From: Bacteroidota bacterium
GTDB taxonomy: Bacteria > Bacteroidota > Bacteroidia > B-17B0 > Aurantibacillaceae
Assembly (NCBI GenBank): GCA_021156365.1
Contig: JAJNDK010000005.1
Location: 288,478 to 352,477 of the forward strand
DNA length: 64,000 nt
Direction: 5' to 3'
A program made the translations under genes and the position numbers. The notes under the pieces were generated by a model. That model did no database searches and was not told where the DNA came from. It saw nothing but the letters and a program-made list of their open reading frames with translations. The number at the start of each line of letters is the position of its first letter. Within the stretch, counting starts at the first letter, position 1. Below are positions 25,291-32,621 of this stretch, in pieces.

Positions 25291-26520
25291 ATGTATAGCA
25301 TCAACGACCAGCAAATAGATTTTATTCTCAACGACATTCGTGCACGTGGCGTGGAGATGGAGGACCTGCAGTATAACCTCCTGGATCACATTTGCTGTAT
25401 CATTGAGCAAAATCTCGAAGCAAACGGGGACTTCGAGCGCTTCTATCAAAAGACCGTCCGGCAATTCTATAAACATGAATTGTGGGAGATCGAAGAAGAA
25501 ACCATTTCCCTGCAAATTTTTAAACACTATTACACCATGAAAAAGATAATGATAGGAAGCGGTATTATTTCCGCTATAGCAATGATCGCCGGTATATTTT
25601 TTAAATTCATGCACTGGCCCGGAGCCTCGTTCCTGTTGGTCATCGGGATAGGGTTATCGAGCCTGCTCTTCCTGCCCCTGCTGTTTACATTGAAGATAAA
25701 GGAAAAGAAAGAAGCGAAAGACCGGGTGATCATCGGGATCGGAACGCTGGCGGGCATTCTCATGAGCCTTGGCATCCTCTTTAAGGTGATGCACTGGCCT
25801 GGAGCCAATATGATGGGAATGGGAGCGGTACTGATGATGCTCATCATTTTCCTGCCTGTGTATTTCTTTAACGGGATCCGGAATCCGGACACCAGGGTAA
25901 ATACCCTCGTTTCCACCATCCTCATCATTATGGGATGTGGGTTGTTCTTCACATTGGTAAATACAAGGCCAAGTGTTCGTATGCAGAACATGGTAGCATT
26001 CTCCAATCAAAAGGCTGACGCTTCGTACCGGTATCTTACTGCTCAAAACAGCAGTCAGCTCGCCATTGCTGTAAAGGATTCAAGCCATGGCAAGTCGCTT
26101 ACCGAACTGAGTGCGCTGTGCAACGTACTGTGCAATACCATCGAGCAGCTCAAACTGGGAGTGATAAATGAGACAGAAGGCATTCCATACAGCAAAGTGG
26201 ATTATAGCACGCTGCAGATGCCGGAAAATTATGATACTCCTACCCGCTATCTCTTCGATAATATGGGCATTGCGAAACCCGCGCTACAGGAGCTGAAAAA
26301 GAAGTTAGGCGAACTGAATGCAATGGCTTCCGGAAATTTTAAAGTGGAAGCTTCCCAACTCATCAATCTGAGCGATCGGAGCGCTGTACATCAGGATGGT
26401 ATAGAGCCCTGGGAAAAAAGTAGCTTTTATCACACCACCGAGGACCTGGTGCTGAAGAACTTCACACAATTGCAGCTGGATATCCGGATCATCGAAGCAA
26501 ACTGCCTTTCGGCAAGCTAA
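25291..26520 (+). CDS. Membrane protein with GldL-like HWPG motifs
   Basis: 409 residues from ATG 25291; a TTG at 25234 overlaps the padR end but adds no conserved sequence. The N-terminus (MYSINDQQIDFILNDIRARGVEMEDLQYNLLDHICCIIE) is a soluble helical cap often seen in Bacteroidota proteins paired with PadR regulators. From about 85 there are four to five membrane segments, two of which contain FKFMHWPGA and FKVMHWPGA, the motif found in the T9SS/gliding motor protein GldL. The C-terminal 180 residues are soluble and helical. It follows padR directly. I infer a role near the membrane regulated by PadR; a link to T9SS is only suggested by the motif. Confidence 0.72.
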   Translation: MYSINDQQIDFILNDIRARGVEMEDLQYNLLDHICCIIEQNLEANGDFERFYQKTVRQFYKHELWEIEEETISLQIFKHYYTMKKIMIGSGIISAIAMIAGIFFKFMHWPGASFLLVIGIGLSSLLFLPLLFTLKIKEKKEAKDRVIIGIGTLAGILMSLGILFKVMHWPGANMMGMGAVLMMLIIFLPVYFFNGIRNPDTRVNTLVSTILIIMGCGLFFTLVNTRPSVRMQNMVAFSNQKADASYRYLTAQNSSQLAIAVKDSSHGKSLTELSALCNVLCNTIEQLKLGVINETEGIPYSKVDYSTLQMPENYDTPTRYLFDNMGIAKPALQELKKKLGELNAMASGNFKVEASQLINLSDRSAVHQDGIEPWEKSSFYHTTEDLVLKNFTQLQLDIRIIEANCLSAS

Positions 26521-26583
26521 GAAGGGATTAGCTTTTTACAATTGATACTAATTCAGAAAAGGATCGGGTAAGAAGTGAAATGA

Positions 26584-26617
26584 AACAGGAGGGTTTTCCA
26601 TGCTCTCCTGTTCTTTT
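26584..26617. terminator. Bidirectional terminator between convergent genes
   Basis: AACAGGAG (26584-26591) pairs with CTCCTGTT (26605-26612), followed by CTTTT; on the minus strand the hairpin is preceded by its complement of T-rich sequence. It separates the plus-strand membrane protein gene from minus-strand gldC. Confidence 0.55.
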
Positions 26618-26628
26618 ACTATAAAAGA

Positions 26629-26952
26629 TCAGCCAATAACGCCCATACCTTTTCCGATCTCGCGGAAGAAATCGCGTACCTTGTTGGCAGTAGCTTCATC
26701 ACCTGTTGCACGCACATAGGTATCAGTAAGCGTAATGATATTCTGGTGATAGAATTTTTTCATTTCGTCCACAGTCATTTCTTTTGTCCAGAGATCGATA
26801 CGCATGGTATTGTTCTCCTTTTTATCCCACATGGCCAGCATCATACTGCTGCATTCGCTTTTTTCGCCGGCATCTTTGGCTTCCCATTCCAGTTTCTGGG
26901 GCAGGTGATTTTCGTCAACAGTGACTTTAAAATTTATTTCGGAAGTTTTCAT
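26629..26952 (-). CDS. gldC: Gliding motility protein GldC
   Basis: 107 residues from ATG 26952; the longest frame adds 15 residues without a conserved match. The sequence MKTSEINFKVTVDENHLPQKLEWEAKD, MRIDLWTKEMTVDEMKKFYHQ and the helical C-terminus follow GldC of Flavobacterium johnsoniae, a small accessory protein of gliding and, in some species, T9SS. No signal peptide, so cytoplasmic. It diverges from holB with 77 bp between the starts, a pairing often seen in Bacteroidota. Confidence in the family is high; a motility role in this organism cannot be read from the sequence. Confidence 0.9.
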   Translation of the reverse strand: MKTSEINFKVTVDENHLPQKLEWEAKDAGEKSECSSMMLAMWDKKENNTMRIDLWTKEMTVDEMKKFYHQNIITLTDTYVRATGDEATANKVRDFFREIGKGMGVIG

Positions 26953-27017
26953 TAAAAACCGGTTTACGTTCTTTTCAAATTGGCTGTAAATATACAATTA
27001 CTTTGTGGCTATTTCTG

Positions 27018-27025
27018 TATCTTCG
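27018..27025 (+). promoter_or_regulatory. -7-like promoter element of holB, 4 nt from the ATG
   Basis: TATCTTCG, one mismatch from TAnnTTTG, then CATC and ATG (27030). Supports ATG 27030 over the upstream TTG at 27003. Confidence 0.4.
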
Positions 27026-27029
27026 CATC

Positions 27030-28157
27030 ATGTTTTTTGCAGACATTCCCGGACAAAAAGAGATCAAAGAACGGCTTCAGCGCATGATCTCGGAAGAACG
27101 TATCCCGCATGCGCTTTTGTTTCTTGGCAATGAAGGATCGGGCAACCTGCCGATGGCTATTACCTTTGTTCAATACACCTTTTGCACGAACCGGCAAAAC
27201 GAGGAACCCTGCCAGAAATGCGCTGCCTGCCAGAAAATACTGAAACTGGGGCATCCCGATCTGCATTTTGTATATCCGATTGCCAGCAGTAAAGAGGTGC
27301 GCCTGAGCGAGCATGTGATGCAAGAGTTCCGGGAGGCTTTTCTCGCAAATAATTTCATGAACCAGCAGGATTGGTTCGATGAGCTGAACGCGGAAAACAA
27401 ACAACCTACCATTGCAGCAGAAGAGAGTAACAATATCATCAAAAAGCTGAGCTATACCAGCTACGAAGGCGGATATAAATTCATGGTCATCTGGCAGCCT
27501 GAAAAAATGAATGCTTCGGCGTCCAATAAATTGCTGAAGATCCTCGAAGAACCGCCGGATATGACCATTTTCATACTGGTATGCCACAATGCCGAACAAT
27601 TGCTTACGACCATTATCTCGCGTACACAATTGGTAAAATTCGGCATTGCCGATGACGATGCGATCGTTACCGTCCTTCAACGCAAAGGCCTGAGTGAGCA
27701 AACAGCCCGGTACTGTGCCGGGATGGCTGAAGGAAATTACCGGGAAGCTCTTTTGATAGCCCGTGAACAGGACAGCAATACCGCCCAGCTCCAGCATTTC
27801 CAAGGTTTTATGCGGGTGGCGCTTAATTTCAATGTATTTAAAATAAATCCCTGGATCGATCAGACAGCTGCCATGGGACGGGAAAAACAAAAATATTTTC
27901 TACAATACGGCTTGCAGCTGTTGCGTGACTGTCTGCTGCTGAACAGCGGGGGCGAAACACTGGTCCGTTCGAGAAATGAAGAGCTGGATTTCCTGAAGAA
28001 ATTCTCGCCTTTTGTACACATGGGAAATTACGAACGTATCGTGGAAGAATTTAACAAAGCTTACTATCATGTAGAGCGGAATGCCAACCCAAAGATCCTG
28101 TTCATGGACATGAGCTTAGTCGTAAATGAGTTGTTGAATATTAAGAAGCCTGTGTAA
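27030..28157 (+). CDS. holB: DNA polymerase III subunit delta'
   Basis: 375 residues from ATG 27030. A clamp-loader subunit. MFFADIPGQKEIKERLQRMISEERIPHALLF is the family start. The P-loop is degenerate (GNEGSGNLPMA, no Lys), as expected for delta', which does not hydrolyse ATP. The zinc-binding cysteines are C-x-N..CQKCAACQK. SASNKLLKILEEPPDMTIFILVCHN carries the SRC-like sensor region, followed by TTIISRTQ. The C-terminal collar is longer than in E. coli. Divergent from gldC. Complete. Confidence 0.93.
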   Translation: MFFADIPGQKEIKERLQRMISEERIPHALLFLGNEGSGNLPMAITFVQYTFCTNRQNEEPCQKCAACQKILKLGHPDLHFVYPIASSKEVRLSEHVMQEFREAFLANNFMNQQDWFDELNAENKQPTIAAEESNNIIKKLSYTSYEGGYKFMVIWQPEKMNASASNKLLKILEEPPDMTIFILVCHNAEQLLTTIISRTQLVKFGIADDDAIVTVLQRKGLSEQTARYCAGMAEGNYREALLIAREQDSNTAQLQHFQGFMRVALNFNVFKINPWIDQTAAMGREKQKYFLQYGLQLLRDCLLLNSGGETLVRSRNEELDFLKKFSPFVHMGNYERIVEEFNKAYYHVERNANPKILFMDMSLVVNELLNIKKPV

Positions 28158-28300
28158 TTCTCCTTTCGGTGTTTAGCCAACACTACAGTTTTGGGAATTA
28201 ATTTCTCATTTTTAGAGCCCTCTTTTTTTCAGCATCGCTGTTTTGAGGTGAACCGGACCAATGCCTCGGTCAACAACATCTTTTTCCAAAAAACCGGCAT

Positions 28301-28318
28301 TGGCACATGCTTTGGCTA
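28301..28318 (+). promoter_or_regulatory. Weak sigma-54-like site before the DUF4382 gene
   Basis: TGGCAC-ATGCT-TTGGC (28301-28316) resembles the site at 48146, but GG and GC are 11 nt apart rather than 10, which sigma-54 does not tolerate well. It sits 34 nt before the ATG. Confidence 0.2.
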
Positions 28319-28349
28319 TTTCATAATGTAATACTAAAATTGATCCGTT

Positions 28350-28889
28350 ATGAAAGCAATTAAATTTTTATCCATAGCATTTATTCTGCTTGGTATAGGC
28401 TTCGTGGCCTGCAAAAAAGATGCGATATATCCTTCCGACCCGGGGAAGATAAGCGTTAAAATGAAAGATGCGCCGGGCGATTACCTGGCTGTGTATGTAG
28501 ATGTTCAACAAGTACGTATCAACTACAATGGTGTAAGCTGGCTCGATCTTTCCACAAATGCCGGGATTTATGACCTTTTGACCCTGCAAAACGACATTAC
28601 CGCCACGCTTACCAATGGAGCCGTAGTACCTGCCGGTACTATCAATCAGATCCGGCTGGTCCTGGGCCCTAATAATTCGGTGATGACGGCTGACAGTATA
28701 GTACATCCACTGAGCGTACCCAGTGGTTCGGAAACCGGGCTGAAGGTCAATGCCAATACGCCGGTTTATCCCAATCTTCTGACAACGATAGTTCTGGATT
28801 TTGACGCGGACCAGTCAATTGTTGTGCACGGCAACGGAACCTATTCATTAAAGCCGGTGATCCGCCTCGACCAGGTGATCCAGCAATAG
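28350..28889 (+). CDS. DUF4382 lipoprotein
   Basis: 179 residues. Signal MKAIKFLSIAFILLGIGFVAC with lipid Cys21. The mature domain reads GKISVKMKDAPGDYLAVYVDVQQVRI, GVSWLDLSTNAGIYDLLTLQN, VPAGTINQIRLVLGPNN and YSLKPVIRLDQ, the pattern of DUF4382 beta-sandwich lipoproteins in Bacteroidota. These are likely outer-membrane anchored; the function is not known. It is followed by a terminator and then a T9SS substrate gene. Confidence 0.85.
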   Translation: MKAIKFLSIAFILLGIGFVACKKDAIYPSDPGKISVKMKDAPGDYLAVYVDVQQVRINYNGVSWLDLSTNAGIYDLLTLQNDITATLTNGAVVPAGTINQIRLVLGPNNSVMTADSIVHPLSVPSGSETGLKVNANTPVYPNLLTTIVLDFDADQSIVVHGNGTYSLKPVIRLDQVIQQ

Positions 28890-28908
28890 GGAAAGCGCCT
28901 AAAGATGG

Positions 28909-28939
28909 TGTTGAAGGCCTGGGTGTCTTCAACATTTTC
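28909..28939 (+). terminator. Rho-independent terminator after the DUF4382 gene
   Basis: Perfect stem TGTTGAAG (28909-28916) / CTTCAACA (28927-28934), 10-nt loop, then TTTTC. Confidence 0.65.
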
Positions 28940-28984
28940 TTGTTTGAAGGATTTTTATATCTTTAACCTATCAAACACGAACGC

Positions 28985-29698
28985 ATGAAAAAACTATTTC
29001 TCTTCGTATTCCTCTTATTTTCGTTTTCTATTGTCAGGTCCCAGGTGGTAGTGTGTGACACCATGCCTCTGGCATATGATCCGAATACCATGACTTTTGG
29101 TGAGGCTCCTTCCGGCTTCGGTGATTCGGTATTGACAATAGACATTACTAACAGCACAACTACTAATTTCGTCTATCCCCTGGCAAAGCTGATTCCTGTT
29201 ACCCCTTTTCCTCCCGGAATGACACTGGCGCCTACCAGCACTGCCTGGTACTCTTTTGCTTCTTCCTGGAACACAGGAGAAACGGCTCCGGCTTCTTTTT
29301 TCTTTCATGTGACACAGCCTATTCCTGCTGATTTTACGGTAACATTCGATCTGTATGTTTCCAACTTCCTTCCGCTCACGATCGATTCCTGCGTGTTCGC
29401 TACTCCGGTTCATGTGAACTTTAACCCGGTGCTTTCACTGGATCCGGCTGCGAAAAACAGTCCCGGCCTTTTTTCCCTGTTCCCAAATCCTGCCGTGAAT
29501 GAGCTTTGCATCAAGTTCAACAATCCGGCTGCAAAAATAAATGAGCTCAGCATGTATGATATGAGCGGGAAAATGGTGAAGACCTGGCAGACCAGACAAA
29601 CGGAATTGCATATCAATACAGGCAGGATCGAAAGCGGGGTCTATTACCTCGTTTCAAAAAACACCCTGCAACGACAGAAAGTAATTATCGCGCATTAA
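28985..29698 (+). CDS. Small T9SS type A substrate, function unknown
   Basis: 237 residues. Signal peptide MKKLFLFVFLLFSFSIVRSQ. The central part (about 25-150) is an Ig-like or beta-sandwich domain with four cysteines (VCDTMPL..., DSCVFATPVHV) and no family I recognise. The C-terminal 75 residues are a type A sorting domain: FSLFPNPAVNELCIKF, ELSMYDMSGKMVKTW and ESGVYYLVSKNTLQRQKVIIAH. The protein is predicted to cross the outer membrane through T9SS and be attached or released. It stands alone between a terminator and a repeat region. Confidence 0.88.
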   Translation: MKKLFLFVFLLFSFSIVRSQVVVCDTMPLAYDPNTMTFGEAPSGFGDSVLTIDITNSTTTNFVYPLAKLIPVTPFPPGMTLAPTSTAWYSFASSWNTGETAPASFFFHVTQPIPADFTVTFDLYVSNFLPLTIDSCVFATPVHVNFNPVLSLDPAAKNSPGLFSLFPNPAVNELCIKFNNPAAKINELSMYDMSGKMVKTWQTRQTELHINTGRIESGVYYLVSKNTLQRQKVIIAH

Positions 29699-30028
29699 AT
29701 AAATATCCTGAGGGAGGGTTGGATTTTTTAGCGGACTGTCAGGTCGATCACGCCATAGCGTGACCGATGTGGCCCTTACATACGATCTGACCTAATTTAC
29801 ATTGGATACAATAATGAGCCTGTATCGGGATGTATCGAGACCGTTTTGATGTAATAAATTCCACTTTCGTAAGAGGCTCGATACGATCCGACACCATAAA
29901 AGGATAGCGGTATTTTCAGTGCGAAAAGTGTTCAATTAAAGATCAGAATCGTCCCGATAGCTATCGGGATCGGCTTGACAGACGGATAGTGGTAGTATTC
30001 CTATCTAATATCAGGTTTATTCCAACCC
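29699..30028. other. Intergenic region filled by a fold-back repeat
   Basis: 330 bp between convergent genes. It is almost wholly occupied by the 29721-29985 repeat; no gene or clear terminator seen. Confidence 0.55.
29721..29985. repeat. Fold-back repeat, inverted partner of 15729-15943, with inner insertion
   Basis: Opposite orientation to the copy at 15.8 kb. 29721-29791 matches the reverse complement of 15861-15931 at 67 of 71 bases, and the palindrome TCCCGATAGCTATCGGGA recurs at 29952-29969. Relative to the other copy it carries about 100 extra bases flanked by copies of GTC(A/G)GATCGTAT. Confidence 0.7.
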
Positions 30029-31027
30029 TTAGAATTTCGGGCAGGCCACCTCGATACGTCTCTTTTTCTTTTTCGGTTTACAGAACTGGTACGAGATATT
30101 GAACTCGTGTGCACCGTTCGATCTTCCGGCCAGCTGGGAAACGGTAAGATCGTAGCTATACCCAATATACATCCTGTCTGCCTTTGCCCCAAGGATAAAA
30201 ACAACCGCATCGCTGTTGGGATAGCCCTCTTTATAATGTTTGATCGGCAAACCGCGATACCACACTCCCATGGTGAAAACGCTCTGCATATAATAAAAAC
30301 CTATATCGAACTGATCGAATTTTTTTTGTCCCCTGTAGTGAAATGCTGCAGTGATCGATTTGAATAAGTGATCATCCTTTTCGTTGGGATTCAACACGAA
30401 TTTTCCGCCACCATGAACTGTATAACGCAAAGGCAGGAGCACATCGTCATTATCCATGAGCGACTGATTCGGCTGTGTCAGATTGTAAAAAGAAACACCA
30501 CCCCAGTATTTGGATGTATACGCTAACACACCTGCACCCATATCGAAGAACACTGTATTCGGTTTTTGCGATTCTACAGTGGCTACGGTGGAACCCGGGC
30601 CACCTTGTGCTATCTGGTCGCCAAACATTAGTTTACTGTAATCAACACTCTTCATCGTTACACCCGGCTGCAATCCGAAACGCATTCCGAACTCCCTGCT
30701 GAATTTTGCTTCGTAGGCAACCATTGGATTGATCTGTGTGGTACGCAAGGAGCCGGAACCAGCCACATCATTGGCAAGCAGCATGCCCACTCCCATGTTG
30801 TATTTCGACAGGTAATGATCTGCTGACAAGAGATAGGAATTATATGCTTTTTTTATACCGGGCCATTGATTCCGGTATACCATCGTAACCCTCGAACAGG
30901 CATTGGAACCTGTAAATGCAGGGTTCAGATACATCGGCGATGCATAGAACTGGGAGAAATGCATATCCTGTGCACACATAACAGTGATGCTCAAAATAAA
31001 GGCGAGTGATAGTAAATATTTCTTCAT
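30029..31027 (-). CDS. PorP/SprF-family T9SS outer-membrane protein
   Basis: 332 residues. Signal peptide MKKYLLSLAFILSITVMCAQ, then DMHFSQFYASPMYLNPAFTGSN, the signature of PorP/SprF proteins, and a 14-strand-type barrel with GYSYDLTVSQL near the C-terminus. PorP-like proteins help deliver or anchor partner adhesins in T9SS. It is the last gene of the adhesin operon, 1 bp after the PorE-like gene, which fits a dedicated partner of the 4029-residue adhesin. The basic tail KKKKRRIEVACPKF is unusual for a barrel end but common among paralogues. Confidence 0.92.
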   Translation of the reverse strand: MKKYLLSLAFILSITVMCAQDMHFSQFYASPMYLNPAFTGSNACSRVTMVYRNQWPGIKKAYNSYLLSADHYLSKYNMGVGMLLANDVAGSGSLRTTQINPMVAYEAKFSREFGMRFGLQPGVTMKSVDYSKLMFGDQIAQGGPGSTVATVESQKPNTVFFDMGAGVLAYTSKYWGGVSFYNLTQPNQSLMDNDDVLLPLRYTVHGGGKFVLNPNEKDDHLFKSITAAFHYRGQKKFDQFDIGFYYMQSVFTMGVWYRGLPIKHYKEGYPNSDAVVFILGAKADRMYIGYSYDLTVSQLAGRSNGAHEFNISYQFCKPKKKKRRIEVACPKF

Positions 31028-31028
31028 G

Positions 31029-32621
31029 TTATTTTTTCACAAGTTTGAAAGTAAGTTCAGTATTGTCCGCCAGTGTATAATCGTCCATTACAAGTGGCTC
31101 ATATCCCTGCGACTGGATCACCAAACGATACACCCGGTTAGGTTTGGAAATGATGATCGCCTTTCCACTCAGGGGATTGGATTTGAATTCTCCGTACACT
31201 TCCTTTTTATCTTCTTCCGTCAGGATGATTTCCACTTTCTTCAACTGTGTATCCTTCTCATCCAGCACTTTTATGTTATATACATTCAAAGGCAGGTTGT
31301 TGATCGCAAAGTTCACTGCATACAGATCGTACAGGCCATAGCCTCCATCGCGTTTGGATGACATATATCCGGTAGACCCGCTGGCATTCAGTACAAAGAA
31401 AATGTCATCGTCTACAGTGTTCACAGGAGTTCCCAGGTTCAACGGAGTTGTAAAATGCTCTACCTCATCAAAGCTGCTTTTGAAAATATCATAGCCGCCC
31501 ATGTTCTGGTGGCCTTCCGAGCTAAAAAACAACACACTGTCATGCGGATGTACGAAAGGCGCATCTTCGTTGTATTCCGTATTGATCGTTGGTCCCAGGT
31601 TCAGGGGCATTGCCCATTTGCCGTTCGGGGCTTTCTTCACGGAATAGATATCTTTTCCACCATATCCTCCGGGTCTGTCGCTGGAAAAAAAGACCATTTC
31701 GCCGTCCGGTGAAAAACAGGCACTTGTTTCATTGTATTTAGGCGAGTTTACATGTGCATTCAGCGTGGTTGGTTTTGTCCATTTACCATTCAGGAAGCTG
31801 CTCTCATAAATATGTCCATGCAGGTGATCTTCGCTCGTGTGATAGATCAGCAGGCGCTCTCCATCAGAGGAAATACCGGTACCTGCATCGTGCCACCAGG
31901 TATTCACAATAGTGTCCATGGGTTGCGGAGCCAGCCATTCACCATTTTTCTTTTCCGAAACGTAAATATCTTCATAATAATTATCGAGCGCATCAATGTC
32001 ATTTTTCCACATATTGTTTTTTCTGCGCGATGTGAAATAGAGCCTGTTCTCCTCTGTAGGAAGCAAAGGAGCATATTCTGCATACTCTGTATTGACACTG
32101 CTTCCCATGTTTTCGATCGTGATATCCGTATTGTACACCTTGGATTGCATCATGGCAAAATAACTTTTCTCCACGAGGTCTTCCACTTCTTTGATCGTAT
32201 GTTCTTTTTCTCCTTTGAATTTCACATAGGCATGGTAATTCTCGATTGCCTTGTCGAACTTGCTTTCGGTGTGGTAGAGCTTTCCAAGATAATAATACGT
32301 CTCCGGATATACCTCGCGCGTCACTTTTTCAAAATAACGCTTTGATCCGGAACGGTTCTTTTTATCTTCGTATTTGCACACGGCTACTTTATAATTCAAC
32401 TCATTGTTCGTGCTGTCCAAAGGCCAAAGTCGTTCGTACATAGACAATGCATGCGGATAATCGCCAAAATCAAATTTGTTGTTCGCCTTGAAAAAAAGCT
32501 TTTTATTCTCGCGCGAGTCTATCTGCCCCGCCATTACATAGCAGAACAAGGATACAGCGATCAGAAGAAAACTTCTATTGTAATAACGTGATATCACCTG
32601 TTTTATCGTATTCTTTACCAT
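31029..32621 (-). CDS. PorE-like TPR/PD40 protein lacking the OmpA domain
   Basis: 530 residues. Signal region at about 15-33 (SFLLIAVSLFCYVMAG). TPR-like helices (about 35-165: YPHALSMYERLW, YYLGKLYHTESKFDKAIENY) are followed by WD40-like PD40 repeats (SPDGEMVFFSSDRPGGYGGKDIYSVKK, GYMSSKRDGGYGLYDLY). The end (about 455-530) is a beta domain like a carboxypeptidase regulatory domain. PorE of the T9SS has the same order but ends with an OmpA-type peptidoglycan-binding domain, absent here. The gene starts 47 nt inside the preceding adhesin gene in another frame, so translation is probably coupled. Likely partner of the adjacent PorP and adhesin. Confidence 0.85.
   Translation of the reverse strand: MVKNTIKQVISRYYNRSFLLIAVSLFCYVMAGQIDSRENKKLFFKANNKFDFGDYPHALSMYERLWPLDSTNNELNYKVAVCKYEDKKNRSGSKRYFEKVTREVYPETYYYLGKLYHTESKFDKAIENYHAYVKFKGEKEHTIKEVEDLVEKSYFAMMQSKVYNTDITIENMGSSVNTEYAEYAPLLPTEENRLYFTSRRKNNMWKNDIDALDNYYEDIYVSEKKNGEWLAPQPMDTIVNTWWHDAGTGISSDGERLLIYHTSEDHLHGHIYESSFLNGKWTKPTTLNAHVNSPKYNETSACFSPDGEMVFFSSDRPGGYGGKDIYSVKKAPNGKWAMPLNLGPTINTEYNEDAPFVHPHDSVLFFSSEGHQNMGGYDIFKSSFDEVEHFTTPLNLGTPVNTVDDDIFFVLNASGSTGYMSSKRDGGYGLYDLYAVNFAINNLPLNVYNIKVLDEKDTQLKKVEIILTEEDKKEVYGEFKSNPLSGKAIIISKPNRVYRLVIQSQGYEPLVMDDYTLADNTELTFKLVKK

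Noticed and set aside
27030..28157. Broken Walker A motif in holB as a sign of pseudogene
   Set aside because: Delta' subunits normally lack a functional P-loop; the rest of the protein is intact.
28301..28318. Second sigma-54 promoter
   Set aside because: GG to GC spacing is 11 nt rather than 10, so it is listed only as a weak site and not as a confident promoter.
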